64,000 nt of DNA, from positions 958,001 to 1,022,000 of the forward strand of contig JADLSH010000379.1 of NCBI GenBank assembly GCA_016169945.1. Direction: 5' to 3'. The DNA comes from Trachythela sp. YZ-2020. Taxonomy: Eukaryota; Cnidaria; Anthozoa; Malacalcyonacea; Clavulariidae. Shown in pieces: positions 24,379 through 36,590 of this stretch (the first letter of the stretch is position 1; every line of letters starts with the position of its first letter). Below the pieces are notes generated by a model that was given only the letters and a program-made list of their open reading frames with translations, had not been told where the DNA came from and searched no databases. Position numbers and translations under genes: made by a program.

Positions 24379-27300
24379 TTACCTGACATGATGCTTGGGG
24401 GGAGCTGGTGCTACCCACTTTAACTGCCCACGTGACGGTGGGACTGAATGTTTAAACACACAGCCAGCACGAGTGCAATTCTTGCCGAAACGACATGGCT
24501 AGAAGCAAGATAAAAATCTATTAAGATATCACAACGTTGGGGCCTAGTGTTACTGTAGGTACTACGAAGGTCAATCACTGTCATTGACTTGTTCATTGAA
24601 GATAGCATTCCAGTTTATGTAGAGTTCAATGGAGCACACAAACCTTATCTACAGGATGTAAGAATGGACAGTTGTTTCTTGAACAGAATGGATGATAGCG
24701 ACATAATGTTGTCTCGTTTTCTACAAAAACAACAGAATTCAACACAATGAGCAGGCTTGATTACCAGCCATGGCCTCGAGTCAGCATATACTGTTAATAC
24801 ATATTGTTAAGGCTAATTATCATATCTGAGTATGGCATTCAGCCGAACGCAAGCTGTATACAAAGAACTAGATTATTCTTAATATTTTAAATTTACAAAT
24901 ACTGATATCGAATCGATACCTGTAGATTCAGTAGCCGTAATTTCGTCGTGAGAATATAGACAGGATGTTGATGTGCACCTGTTAATAACCAAATGGATAG
25001 ATTTCATTCCTATTACTTTCCAAAATATGTGAATGGGAATTCCACCCTTCTACGGGCCTGTTCATAAGAGCCTGGCTAATTGGGCAACTCACCCAGCGAG
25101 TGGCACACAGATGACCTTGCTAATTATAAACAAAAGATCAGATGTCCTGATTACTAACCTTGTACCAAACTTGCATGGTGGATGAGCATAGGTACAGTCC
25201 TTGCCATAGCGACAGTTGGGGAAATGTCTACAAGAAAATATTTACACAACATAAGTCTTACTCAAGCCTACTTGGCATCATAGATATTACAGTAGAACAA
25301 TACAATATGAATATTGGGTAAATGTAGACTTACTTGCAAGTTATATCAGGATGATAATATGGACATTCGTTGCCATTTTTACACTCAGGCCAAAAGCGAC
25401 ACTTTCCCTTTTCCTTATCAATTTCATCAAATTCCACATCTTCATTTACTAAAAGAATAGTTGACACATTTTACACATTATAGGCTACAAAGTAGACTTA
25501 TTTTTTTATCACGTGATCGCTTTTGTATTCACTATAAAAGCACATGTTTTCCCCCCGACCCATTCTACTAGCTTCCAGACGAAGGGCCTCCGCTCGAAAC
25601 GTCGAAGTTCTTATTGTATTTTTCAGGTAGTTTTACACCACAGTCAACCGCCGTACCAAGTAGACTAACTTTCTAACTTTGGTCAAACTTTGGTCGCTGA
25701 GATGAAAGGCAAATATACTATATTATATATCAAACTATGCTCAAAATAATGCATATCAGAATAGCAATCTTGATAAACAAACTTTAAGTGAAACAGTTGG
25801 TCTTTAAGTGAGAACAAACTTTAAGTGAAACGGTGGCGCGGTCGTCAGGGCAAGCGCCTTTCACCTCTGAGTTCGTGGGTTCGATTCTCGCAACGGACTG
25901 ATGTGGAAAGAGTCGGTCAACGCTCTGCCGAAAGTCGTGGGTTTTCTCCGGGCACTCCGGTTTCCTCCCACAGGGAAAGTTGACTGGGTGGGTTAAGATA
26001 AACACAGTTAAGAAAGTAATATCACAATCGTTGTAAAGATAAAAAATAGTCTAGGCTAAGTATGTAATTAGGTAAACGTAACACTTGATGTAAAGCGCAT
26101 TTGATCATATTCACATGTAAATTTGCGCTATAGAAATGTTAATCGTTAATCGTTAGTCGTTAATTAGGCCAGTGATACTTTATATCAGCCAACATCAGAG
26201 CTAAAATATCGACCAACATCAGACCTATCGGTAATTTTGTGTTTCGGTGCGTCAACACTAGAGATGAGCCGATATTAAAAAGAGCCGATATTAAAAAGAG
26301 CCGATATTAAAAAGAGCCGATTTCCGATACCGATTGTTCAAGAGCCGATACATGCGCACCATCGGCCGATAAATCGGGAAAACCGATTATTGGTTTATCT
26401 GATGCTCACGTTTTGTTGAATTGTCATTTTAGTGTTTTACTCGACTTAACTCGCAAATTTTGCAATGAGAGTTTGCCATCAAGAAACCCTCTATTTTGAG
26501 CACAACAAAAGTACAATACAAACAGAAAATAGTCCGAAATAACGTTTGTTCGAAACAGAAAATTCAAGGATGCGACTACATTCCTAACGTCGTGAAATCC
26601 ACATCTTGGGAATGGCGACATCGATTGGTCCGCGCGAAACTATGCTGATACTGACCGATCCAATAGTGAACGGCAATCAGCCCATTGTGATAAAAAGTAG
26701 CCGTTAATCGGCTATGCCGATGTTTTGCCGATGATCGGCCCATCTCTAATCAATACATATAAGCACGATTGAACTTACAGTATGCCTTACCATCGTGTAT
26801 GGTGCTTTCCACTGGTACATGAGGTGCTGTGATCATGGCGACTTGTGGTGGTAGTACATGAAGTGCTTGTGGTACTGGTGGTGGTATAACGGGATGATTG
26901 AGGTGAGCTGGGATCATACCAGGTAATTGATGGACACCATGGATTAACTGTGGGAAAACTGGCATCACAGGAACATCCCTGTTTATCTCTGGTTGTACCT
27001 AGAATTTTGGAATTTCAATACCAGAATAGATATTTGAAAAATATAGCGGTGGGTGTCACAAAGCACTATTGTGCAGCAGCAGATAGTGAGAAAATAATAT
27101 TAAATATTTTCGTTGTTACACAAGATGTGGCTTAATCTGCTTGCTGCTATGAGCATAGGCGGATCTACTGGGGGGGGGGAGATGCAGGTGGGTGCGTACC
27201 TCCTAGAAAACGTCAACACTCCCCCACAAAAAGTCAGCATCAAGGAGTTCATACTGAAATTTTCCAAATTTTCACGATCTATGGCATCTTTGACATAATT

Positions 27301-30300
27301 TGCACTGGTGGAGGAAGGGTGAAGACCCCCCCCACGGAAAAATCTGCACCTTCTCTATCAGATCCGCCCCTGGCTACGAGTGTCAACATTTCTAAAGTTG
27401 ACCACCATCTGCTGCCTTTGTAATGCTTACCGAAACCCACCAATAAATAATACTACCAGACGTATATGCTGCCCCATTTTACTTGTACCTCATCCTTTTG
27501 ACTACTCTTGCGTCTTCGCTTCCTTCTTGAATGTTCTTTTTCATACTTTTCTTCAAATGTACTACCAACACCTTCGAGCGTGACAATAAATCTGGGTTTT
27601 TTCCGTTTTTCCCTAAAAATGAACACAGATATCATGAACTTTCAACATCAATTTGCTCATTGTTGTCACCCTTCAAGTAACAATGATAAATTCTAAATAC
27701 GACATACCTAGTCTTAAATAAGTAATAATATTATAAGTAAGGTTTCAAAACTTGTATATATTTATCACTTGTAATTCCATCAACAAACATACCTAGTCTT
27801 AACATTTCTTTCCTTATTTTTCCCAGGCTTCTCATCATCATCATCATCACTATCAGAACCAGATTGTTCTTGCTCCTTCAATTCTTCCACTTTTCTTTTT
27901 TCACTTTTCCTTTCTTTCTTACTCTTTTCCTTCTTTCCTGTTTCCAGCTTAGTCTCGCGTTCAGGACTCTTCTCCAGGACTATCCGCCGATCTTTCACTG
28001 CAGTTGGTTCTTCTGTGTTAAAGAGATCATCATCCTCAGCAACTTGTAACTCAATCACTGGCTCCTGAAAGTATTAAGAAATAACAAAGTTCAACTCATT
28101 AACATCTAACAGATTCTTTTTGACAAACCTAAGGTAGTTTTACACAACTCAACCGACGAATCTTCGTTATACTCTACCCACACTGGCACCGCACGTTCGA
28201 GATAATTACCCACTGACTGACTTGATTGTACAAACTAACTTTCCCAACTATACATTACCATAGTTTCTTCTTCTTGTTGTGATTTTAATCTCTCAAGTTT
28301 CTTGTGTTCTTCAAAAAGTTGTTCTCGTTTTTGTCTCTTTGTCTCGGCATCGGAGACCTCAGGAAGTTCTGTGGTGGATGGTATTTCTGGGTTGTATTCT
28401 CCATTGTCTGTAGACACATGAGCGGCTTGCATTGCTTTCTTTAGTAACATGGGACTTGCTTGTTTCGATGGTGGTAGAGTTGGTCTAAATGTAGAAATAA
28501 TATATTATTTGATGTTGTTTTATTGTTGTCAATGTTATTTCACCAGCATACAACATACTATCAATGATTTTCAACTAAATTTTCAAAGAAATATTCCATA
28601 CCTCTTTTGCATTGTAATAGTACTTTGAATAGCACCTGAATGTTTCTCATCTTGTCTCAGATGTGACCTTCCTCGATTACCACTGCTCCTCATTTCTAAT
28701 GACGTGATTGCAAACGAGATAGCGGACAGTCAGTAATTTTTTAATAATCGGTAATCTGCCAATAATTATATCATTTTTAACTCATAATTATCTATCTGCC
28801 CAATTACCTTCATTTGTACTCTCCTGTGACAATTCCTCATTCTTGCTGTCATCTGTATCAGATATTATCCTGATCGGACTCGGTTTTCGAGATAATTTCG
28901 ATATTTTTAAAGCTTCGTTCTCGTCAATCTTGGCTACAGGTTTTGTTTCTGTTGATTTTCTCTTTAACGGAACTTTAACTTCGAATGCTCCTGCAGAGTA
29001 AAAATATCTTGAATACAAATCATTTATATATACAAACTTTACCAAAAATCATGGTTTTCAATGAAGGTTTAATATGCTTTATCCTGTTCAGATGATCTTA
29101 AATCATCAGTGTCTTTGTGCATGTAGAACATGGGATATTACAAGCTTAACAATTTTGCGCTGTCTGCTGGATGATTTTATTTGTTGACAAAAAAGTGTTG
29201 GGTGTTTAGGGTTGGAATATTGTTCACCTTCGGTGACTTCTTGCAACTTTAGTAGTAAATCATTAAGCCTAAAAATAGGAAATATATACAGAATAAAAAT
29301 GCAACTATGGAATTATAATGTACATATCCTAATACATGATCCAGCAAGAAGAACTACCTACTACCACTTTCACTTACCACTTTGTCGCCTTGTTACGAGA
29401 CAGCTAACTTTTAGTTTTAGAGGGGCTAAATTGTGGAACTCGCTATTGTCGGAGATTAAATCCGAACAGTCATTGAAGTATTTTAAACATAAACTTCACA
29501 AACACCTCCTGACTTCTCAATCTTAAATTATATTTAACTAGATTTTTATAGATTGTAAATATATTATAGAATAGTTGTACCATATTTAAATAATTTATTG
29601 TATTGTATTGTATCACTAAAAAACCCTTTCGAGGAGGGATATGTATTAAGTTTATGAGTTTATGAACTAACCATTCACAAAACAGTTTACTGTTGTCCCC
29701 AAGAAATAAGTTTAAATCCTCAATCATTTGTAGCTGACTTCTTTTATTTGCAACCATAACCATTATATAGTCTGGAAGCTCGTCATCTGAAAATAACAAG
29801 AAAACATACGCAGTAGAGACATATACTAATTTCAGATCAATATGTTAAGTGAGTGGTAAGTGTGGGTGTGCTAATCATTCTTACTTGCAGCCGAGAGCTG
29901 AGCTGAATTACGAAGGACGCAGCTCGACTTGATCGAGTCGAAGGCTTATTAAAGGCTGCCACTGTATGACTCATGTCTTATCAGTTTTGGGGCTTATCCA
30001 AACCCACCCTGTCAACATTCCCTGTGGGAGGAAACCGGAGTACCCAGAGAAAACCCACGACTTTCAGTAGAGCATTGACCGACTCTTTTCACATAAGTGT
30101 CATGAGTCCCCAGCAAGAATCGAACCCATGATCTCAGAGGTGAAAGGCACTTGCTTTGACGACTGCACCACTGTTAGAACTGTCAACCTAGAATTGTCAG
30201 ATAATCATATACTCACCTACATATGACCCAAACTCCACCAGTTTGGTTTTAATTGCAGTCTAAAATAAATAAAATAATACTCTTCACACACAGGTGGGAG

Positions 30301-31339
30301 CTGATAGCTTGACCTTTATTTGCTAACATAACTAGATTTTATAACGTACCAAAACAGACTTATGGTCTGTTTTTATGGAAGCCAGGCTGGCCTTGTAAGC
30401 AGGACAGCCTGGTAAGCAAGATCTTACCGTGTAGTAATTTTATATATAGTAGAAATCACTTTGCGTATATCGGAGAACTGTGTTGGCCCTGTTGCAGAGA
30501 TCTTACTAGAAACAGATGAGATCTCTGTAACTGGGATGAAAGAAAACTTCTCCATACAAACAAAGAGAGCTTAAAGAGATGCTGCAACAAGCTATTAACT
30601 TGGACTCCCTTGCCAGGGTGTATTCGGTGTAGTCTAATCGGAAGATCTTCGGCGTAGATTTACAGTAAGCCTTGGCGTACTGGCGCACAATCATCTTTCC
30701 TGGCGTAGTGGTGTACGCTGTTTTTAACTTGGCAGCGCATAAATACCAATAAAATAATAAATATGTCAAACGGCATAACACGGTAACAGGTTTACGGCCC
30801 AAAATAATGTCACTAAACGGCAAATGACTTTAAACTTCTCAAAAATGGGCCTAAAACATGTGGAATTTTTGCAGAACTGACTCATACAGTCATACGCCCT
30901 GGCGTGGGTGAGAGTCGGAAGAATGGGCCAGGGTGGGATGTTGGCGTAGCGTTGCGACTGCTTTGGCGTATCTTCGGCGTAGCATTTACACCGAATGCAC
31001 CCTGGCTCCCTTGGAGTTGTTATAAACATAACATAACTACATAAGTTTATTGTTCATTCAATCCAAGCCAAAATTGCTGTACAATAGCCAATATATTCAC
31101 TTCGAACATTAAGCTACAAACAGCTCAAATCATAGAGATTTCGGAGTGTATTTATTGCTGTAGTAGTAGTGTAGTACTGTAGTTACCCGTATTTGAAATG
31201 AAATGAAATGAATCATAAACAATTTTCAATACTCAGAAAACAGATACTTTTCTTGAGTCTATACCACATTTAATATAATATAGAAATATCCATTCTTACT
31301 TACTTTTATTTTTTGGCTGATTTCCGTACCGATCTCCAT
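24379..31339 (-). CDS. ZC3H14: ZC3H14/Nab2-like CCCH zinc-finger poly(A)-binding protein
   Basis: Thirteen exons were found: 31304-31339, 30217-30259, 29672-29786, 29229-29269, 28808-28990, 28602-28695, 28259-28484, 27793-28064, 27489-27612, 26791-26998, 25334-25448, 25159-25227 and 24379-24498. The start MEIGTEISQKIK and ELPDYIMVMVANKRSQ, with DLNLFLGDNS, form the N-terminal PWI-like fold. A charged middle region follows (SGSDSDDDDDEKPG and lysine-rich tracts), then RKKPRFIVTLEGVGS. The C-terminus has CCCH fingers CRFWPECKNGNECPYYH, CRYGKDCTYAH and CRFGKNCTRAGCVFKH, with a partial CKFGTR. The stop follows KHHVR at 24379-24381. Family knowledge: these fingers bind polyadenosine RNA and help control tail length. 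Phases agree everywhere except between 25159 and 24498, where an exon of length 1 modulo 3 carrying the rest of finger 3 and finger 4 is expected but not seen. Confidence 0.9.
25820..26000 (+). repeat. tRNA-derived SINE, family B
   Basis: The head ggtggcgcggtcgtcagggc followed by gtgggttcgattctcgcaac provides A- and B-box-like polymerase III sequence. The core contains gtgggttttctccgggcact and ccggtttcctcccacaggga. Two longer copies run the other way at 29845-30190 and 37905-38280. It lies in a ZC3H14 intron. Confidence 0.7.
26262..26747. mobile_element. hAT-type non-autonomous element with gccgat repeats
   Basis: The ends TAGAGATGAGCCGAT and ATCGGCCCATCTCTA are characteristic of hAT termini. 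The flanking octamers gtcaacac and atcaatac agree at six of eight positions. Near the left end, agagccgatattaaa is tandemly repeated about four times. It sits in a ZC3H14 intron between exons 25334-25448 and 26791-26998, and ends only 43 bp from the latter. Confidence 0.7.
27157..27378. mobile_element. Short TIR element with ggcggatc ends and a G-tract
   Basis: AGGCGGATCTACTGGGGGGG on the left faces GATCCGCCCCTGG on the right. The interior has C/G tracts and no reading frame. It lies between ZC3H14 exons 26791-26998 and 27489-27612. Confidence 0.45.
29212..29530 (+). repeat. Non-LTR retrotransposon fragment (reverse transcriptase C-terminus)
   Basis: The plus-strand frame ending at 29526 contains LTFSFRGAKLWNSLLSEIKS and KHKLHKHLL, the pattern found at the C-terminal end of CR1/jockey-type reverse transcriptase ORFs. 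An AT-rich tail with attgtattgtattgta follows at about 29600. It overlaps ZC3H14 exon 29229-29269 on the opposite strand at its 5' part, so the true repeat probably begins after about 29320. Confidence 0.6.
29845..30190 (-). repeat. tRNA-derived SINE, family B, long copy
   Basis: The copy matches 37905-38280 over most of its length (ttgcagccgagagctgagct, acttgatcgagtcgaa, tgtgggaggaaaccggagta, gaatcgaacccatgatctca). The tRNA-like head lies at the right end in minus orientation. It is in ZC3H14 intron 2. Confidence 0.7.
30613..31005. mobile_element. hAT-like non-autonomous element with exact 8-bp duplication
   Basis: The ends CCAGGGTGTATTCGGTGTA and TACACCGAATGCACCCTGG are strong inverted repeats. 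CTCCCTTG is exactly duplicated at 30605-30612 and 31006-31013. Internal ggcgtag motifs repeat near both ends. It sits in ZC3H14 intron 1. Confidence 0.88.
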
Positions 31340-32321
31340 TATTTAACTGTTAAAAACGAAATTTTAAAAAACATAAAATGTCGATTGTTCAACGAAATTT
31401 CCAATATGGCAAACTAGCTTTTAAAAGATCTTACATGAAGTTTCCCTATTGGTGCGATTAAGGTACCGTCGTTTGCATCTAACGATGAACAGTCGCAGAT
31501 AGAACATTCTGACGTAGTCACGTGACACTTTCACGTTTGTTAAGAGCATTAGACAGGTTTCAATCATTATTCAATGCATTATTTATGCACGAGGATATGT
31601 TTCCTCAACAAGTGACAGGCATCATTATAATACTCGTTTGGCATCTAAATCATCTTATTGTATTCCACAGATTAGAACAAATTATGGCAAATTTAGCATT
31701 AATTTCAGGGGCCCAAAATTTGGAACACAATTGATGAATCTATCAAGAAACTTAGTAAGCGTATTAAAACTTAAGAACCATTTCATTAACCTTTATGAAA
31801 ATACATAACAAATAATATGAACCTGTTTTTGCCAATATGGCATTTCTTTTATATTTTTGGTTTTTGTCTGTAACTGTGTTTTATTTTTGCATTTCACTGA
31901 CCGTCAAACTTTGCAGCAAGTAATTTTAAATGTCATCTGTCTAGGTTAGCCTCTATAAATGGTTATTACAAATGACATAGTTTATTTTTTTGTGTTAAAT
32001 GATTGTTGTTGTTCAATCTGATCAGCCTACAAAGACGTCTTTAAATTTTTGGGTATTACGAAATACCGTCTGTGCTCGTAGGCTATTAGTAGGCCTAATT
32101 TTTGGTCGACCCAACATCCTCTCTTTATGTTAATTGACTTATAATATTATTTATTAAAGTTATTCAGTTAAATATATTGTATTACACTATTATATAATTG
32201 ATAAGGTTTCTCCTGTGTCTCTCATCAGCTCATCTCTCATATAATATATGCCTGAAACGGAAAATCTTCAGTTTTTGTCGTTACTCAAGTTCGTCCGTCC
32301 CCAGCATATTACGGCGACCGT
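31340..32321. other. Spacer upstream of ZC3H14 with a LINE relic
   Basis: The ZC3H14 promoter should lie just right of 31339. A motif taccgtcgtttgcatctaac followed by gatgaacag at 31464-31492 recurs upstream of the myosin light chain gene. From 31545 to 31770 a frame-shifted plus-strand fragment reads as the end of a non-LTR reverse transcriptase ORF. The remaining sequence is AT-rich 3' flank of the stonin-like gene. Confidence 0.45.
31545..31770 (+). repeat. Non-LTR retrotransposon relic (reverse transcriptase C-terminus)
   Basis: One frame reads SLFNALFMHEDMFPQQ and a second, after a shift, reads HHYNTRLASKSSYCIPQIRT then FRGPKIWNTIDESIKKLS. These are the usual last segments of CR1/jockey-like ORF2. 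The frame shift and short length show a dead copy. Confidence 0.6.
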
Positions 32322-34394
32322 TTATGCAATGCTTGAAGTTACGGGAATCTTAATACGATACAACGAAGAGTAGCTAGTCTTGAATTTCCCGAATGATTTA
32401 ACACCCAGTTTCATGTTTGTAATCGCAACTTCGGATGATTGCGCATTTCCTTTCGTATAGAAATCCATCTCCACAGGGACTATTTCTCGCGTGTTACTAC
32501 AAGACGGTGGTTTGAACCGGGTGCTTAGTGTAGCCAAAGGTTTGCCAATTAGGTAGAAGTTACGACATGGGTTGAAAGACAGTTTAGGTATAAACCACAG
32601 CATCGTTTCGGCGTTTGAATTGTATGACACGTTGCCTTTTGTAACATCGGTACAATGTTGTATGGTTTGAACTGCATGACTTTTCTCTGTTTCCAGCCAT
32701 TCTGATGGTATGCAAAACCTATAAGAGCGGTTAAAAAATCGTTTAATAGTATATTAGTATCTTAGCGTTGACTGCCATTTCACTACATTGACTGTAGGCA
32801 ATACAGTGAATACCTTCTTCATTTCAGCTTACAACCAGCACTGTGGCCAGATATCATGCAAACATCTATTATCATTACCACCCAAATCACCACAACCATT
32901 ATCACCATGGCACCATCATTATTACCACTATCATCATCATTACCTTACCCTTCATCATCACCATGATCATCACCACCACCATCATCACCATCATTACCAT
33001 CACTACCATCATCACCACCATCACCTTCACACCACCACCATTATTATCATCACAATATGACACCATCACCATTATCAACACCATTCTATTTTCTACTCTT
33101 ACAAATCACGATAATTAAGCTCATTATAAGCTCTCATCAACACCACTAAACTATAACATATTAACCTTATTGTGACGTTGCTTGCTGACGTCACATCCAA
33201 ACGCGTTGAACCAGTAAATATACAAGCGCGAATCTGAACAGAACCATAACCACAAACTGTAATCGTTACTTCACAACGCAGTGGCGTGGGCTTCGCACTA
33301 CATGCCTTCCAAGACATTAACTGAAACCAACAATTATCGAGCGGTAAAAACCTAGCTGTAACTGTCTGATTGTTTACAGAACGACTGCGAACACACTTAT
33401 GAAAACTAACATCATCCATGTTGGGCTTTTTTGAAAAACTCTTTGTATGCTTGACGTGTACACTACATTCAGGACTTGCGGATACTTTAGCCTTAAGCAT
33501 AATCTGTACTTGTTTTACGGTAACACTGCATTTTTCCTGTTGGGTAACTTCAGTTACATTGTATTTCTCCTGTTGTATAACTTCATAGACATCTTCTACA
33601 CAAACTAACAGCTTTTCTGTCTTATAACAAATTCCTGCTGGTCGAAAGGCCGGAAAACTCGAGACACACTTCTGGACAGTTTCTATAAAATCTAGTAACA
33701 CGTTATAATTTGCGCAGCCAAGCTTCACTTCTTTCGACACACCGCGAGTCTTTGCGAGTCGTCCACGCGTGGCATGTAATGTGTTAACTAACACGGTCGA
33801 AAATAGGAATTCGCTTCGGATTAACCGGGTTTTAACTGGAACGCGGAAGCAATAGAACCATGTGATATTGACCACTTTAAATGGTGGTGATGATTCAAAA
33901 TCTTCTGCGTGGAATTTAAGAGTGCCTTCTTCTAGTTTAATTAAAACTGGCCTCCAAAATCTACCATTGTGTGGAAGCGTAATTCCTGATACGCGTACAC
34001 AACGCAAAAGTAGCTTCCAACATTTCACGTCAGTGCCAAAAAGATTTTTGTCTGAGTCAGGCAAAATCATTTCCGGATCTTTAATGATTTCGGGTTTCTC
34101 ATCCACAAACGATTGGAAACTGTCGGTTTCTGTGTTTTCTAATTCAACATAAGCAGTGTCTTCACAACGCGTAAGTTCAGAAATTGAAATTTCGCCTGTT
34201 TCGGTTTTTGCCATTGACGGATCAGTTTCAGCATGAGAAAATTCGCTGTGTTCTTCATGGTAATCACTGTAATTCGATACTATATCACTTTGGCTGTCCT
34301 CGTCTGCCTCTGGGCCAGAAAATTCATCTTCGTTGTGAATTAATATTTCTGTGTCCAAATCGTCCTGTGATAAAATAGATTTTAATGTTCTCAT
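32322..34394 (-). CDS. Stonin-like protein with mu-homology domain
   Basis: Two exons (33166-34394 and 32322-32718) join in phase and give 541 residues. The first 120 residues are acidic and probably disordered (EDEFSGPEADEDSQSDIV). From CWKLLLRCVRV to the end the protein resembles the stonin homology plus mu-homology region: FKVVNITWFYCFRVP, then in exon 2 FCIPSEWLETE, ETMLWFIPKLSFNPC, PVEMDFYTKGNAQSSEVAIT and a final GVKSFGKFKTSYSSLYRIKI. Family knowledge: stonins are clathrin adaptors that sort synaptotagmin through this domain. The protein is shorter than vertebrate stonins (roughly 700-900 residues) because the N-terminal region is small. Assignment rests on motif pattern and is weaker than for the neighbours; another AP-mu-like protein is possible. 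The CAT-rich microsatellite at 32870-33095 lies in its only intron. Confidence 0.65.
32870..33095. repeat. CAT/ACC-rich microsatellite
   Basis: Imperfect CAT, CAC and ATT triplets run for over 200 bp (catcaccaccaccatcatca-like). It lies in the stonin-like intron. Open frames through it read as histidine or methionine/valine runs and are artefacts. Confidence 0.85.
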
Positions 34395-36590
34395 GTTGTT
34401 TTGAGGTTTTTGATTAACCTTATACTAGACTTTCGTAGGAATTACGCAATCATACAAGAGATTATTGCTTTTATAGTTATGACTTTTTGATGTAATTCCA
34501 ATCCGATGACTCATGATATATTCTTCAAGTATTAAACTTTTAATAATCTTGAGACGAGTGATAATATAATGCGCCGTCAATTATATTTTGAATCTTTTGG
34601 CAAACGTTAAACTTTCGTACGAATTTACACAACCAGATTGCTTATTATTTGTTCCGATCAGATATATGATTCTCGTGACGAGTGACCAGCAATTGGGCAA
34701 GTCCTAACATGTGTCAGTGGTGCCACGATTAAAGTATGTTTTGAGTATTTTGGCGAACCTCAATCTTTCGTACGAACCACACAACCAGTGATTGCTAGAT
34801 GACTGAATCCTGACCATCGGACTTGGGTTTAATAAATATCGCGTGACTAGTACATTTGAAGTCTTTTAAATATGCAGTGAATTAAATTCCGTCCATCGGA
34901 CTTCAGTTTAAATATCTCGTGACCATTGAGCCATTTACCACACTGACACTGACACCAAACTCGGGTTTTCGTATGAATAACACAACCAACGATTGCTATA
35001 TTATAAAATGCCAATCATTTGATTTCTGTTATATAAAAATACCTTCTGATAAGTGACGCGCTACTAGATTTGGCAAGTAATAACATGTACTATTAAATAT
35101 AATTATAGTCTTAGCTCTTGGCGCAAAAATGCACGCTGGCATTTCCGCGTGTAGATATTTCACACACATTAACCATTTAATTTGGCTTGGGCAAGGGTTG
35201 TTTTATATTGAAACATTTGTCAAGTGTCAACTCTCATGCTGTTTTTCTTTCTTTGTTTTGCCTTGTATGAATGTATGATGAATCTGGCGCTGTGTTCCAT
35301 TGTACATGAATTGATTGTCTAAAGGCTCATACCACAGAATTTGCGCGGGCGTTGAATGAATGTATGAATGAATGAAGTGAAATATTTAATGGCGGAAGCC
35401 TTAAGGGTCCTCAAAAGAATAATTCCGTAACCTCCATTGCATAAACGCAGACGTAATAATTCCGCAAAGGCAATTCCAAATAAGTACTTTATCAGTGTTC
35501 TTTGTATGTTTTCATGATAATAAATATGATTGGTTTGTTTTTGTTAAAAACATTACGATTATTTTTTGGGAAACCTTTCGAGCCGTAAGCCAGGAGAATA
35601 AATATAATACGAGCTTGCCGGTTGAAATTTGAAAGCTTTTGACGTTTTGCGAATAAATATGGTGTGGTGTACGTTTTCCACAAAAAGAAATTAAATAATT
35701 ATTGCTATATATCCGGATTGGTCTGTCCGTCCAAAATCAACGATTTGTTATTACATTTACAGCTGTGACTGATCTAGATAACCAAAGCACATTCCGTAAC
35801 TGAACGCCAATTCCAGTTTGAATTTGAAATCCAGATTGAGACAAGTTTTATGTTCATGGTGTAACTTAACTTTTTTGACCACTTGCGATCAGGGCAAGTA
35901 CGACATGAAAAATGGTTGCCCTGAATAAAATGCACTTGCCATTAGGTCTTGAAACAAATGATTGCAGTACGCATATGTTGATGGATAACTACAATTTGCA
36001 TTATAGTATACCAGTTTACACCAATCATCCTTACGAACTGAAGTCGAATTTAAGTCGAGGCACAATGTCCGTCGAGTCATGTTCATTTGTTTCATATTTT
36101 CCTCATTTAATACTGTACTTGGGGATAATAACTTAGAGATGGCCAGCTTGTTCTGGCAAAGCTGAAACAGAAAGCAACTTGCCCGATCGGGCGACCAAGA
36201 AGAGACTTCTACTTGCCCGTAAAGATTTTCATTTGCTCCGGAATATGTGGTACTGGTACACTATTTTCTTGAGTTGAAACGGTTGAAACACTGTGCCATT
36301 GGCATGCAAAAGCTAATGTTCAAGTTAGTAAATTACGTTGAAAATGCAGCGTTGGGTCAGTATTACAATGAAAATATGGTACACATTACATTAAGAAGAA
36401 TATTAAACTTTTTTTATACTGGATAACTTTATCAGTTCAGATTGCGTCATAAACTCATTAATATTCAATCATCCAAGTTAATATTCAACAACATGCAACA
36501 GCAGGAAAATATGCTAATTAGGTACAATGTCTGCCATGATAGTACAAATTGAAACACAAAAATCCACACTTTCTGTATGTAATGCAAAGA
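34395..36590. other. Spacer with a degenerate ~180-bp tandem array
   Basis: Between 34430 and 35050, a unit containing TTTCGTA then an acacaacca-type stretch and gattgct appears four times, starting near 34431, 34613, 34766 and 34967. Units share aatctcgtgac-like and catcgga blocks. The array begins 36 bp upstream of the stonin-like start codon. From 35050 to 36590 I see only AT-rich sequence and an extended stretch around 36120-36240 without recognised features; no gene is supported. Confidence 0.45.

Noticed and set aside
32788..33118. Histidine- and tyrosine-rich open frames
   Set aside because: They translate a CAT/ACC microsatellite inside the intron of the stonin-like gene. Every frame is low complexity and none has splice or start support.
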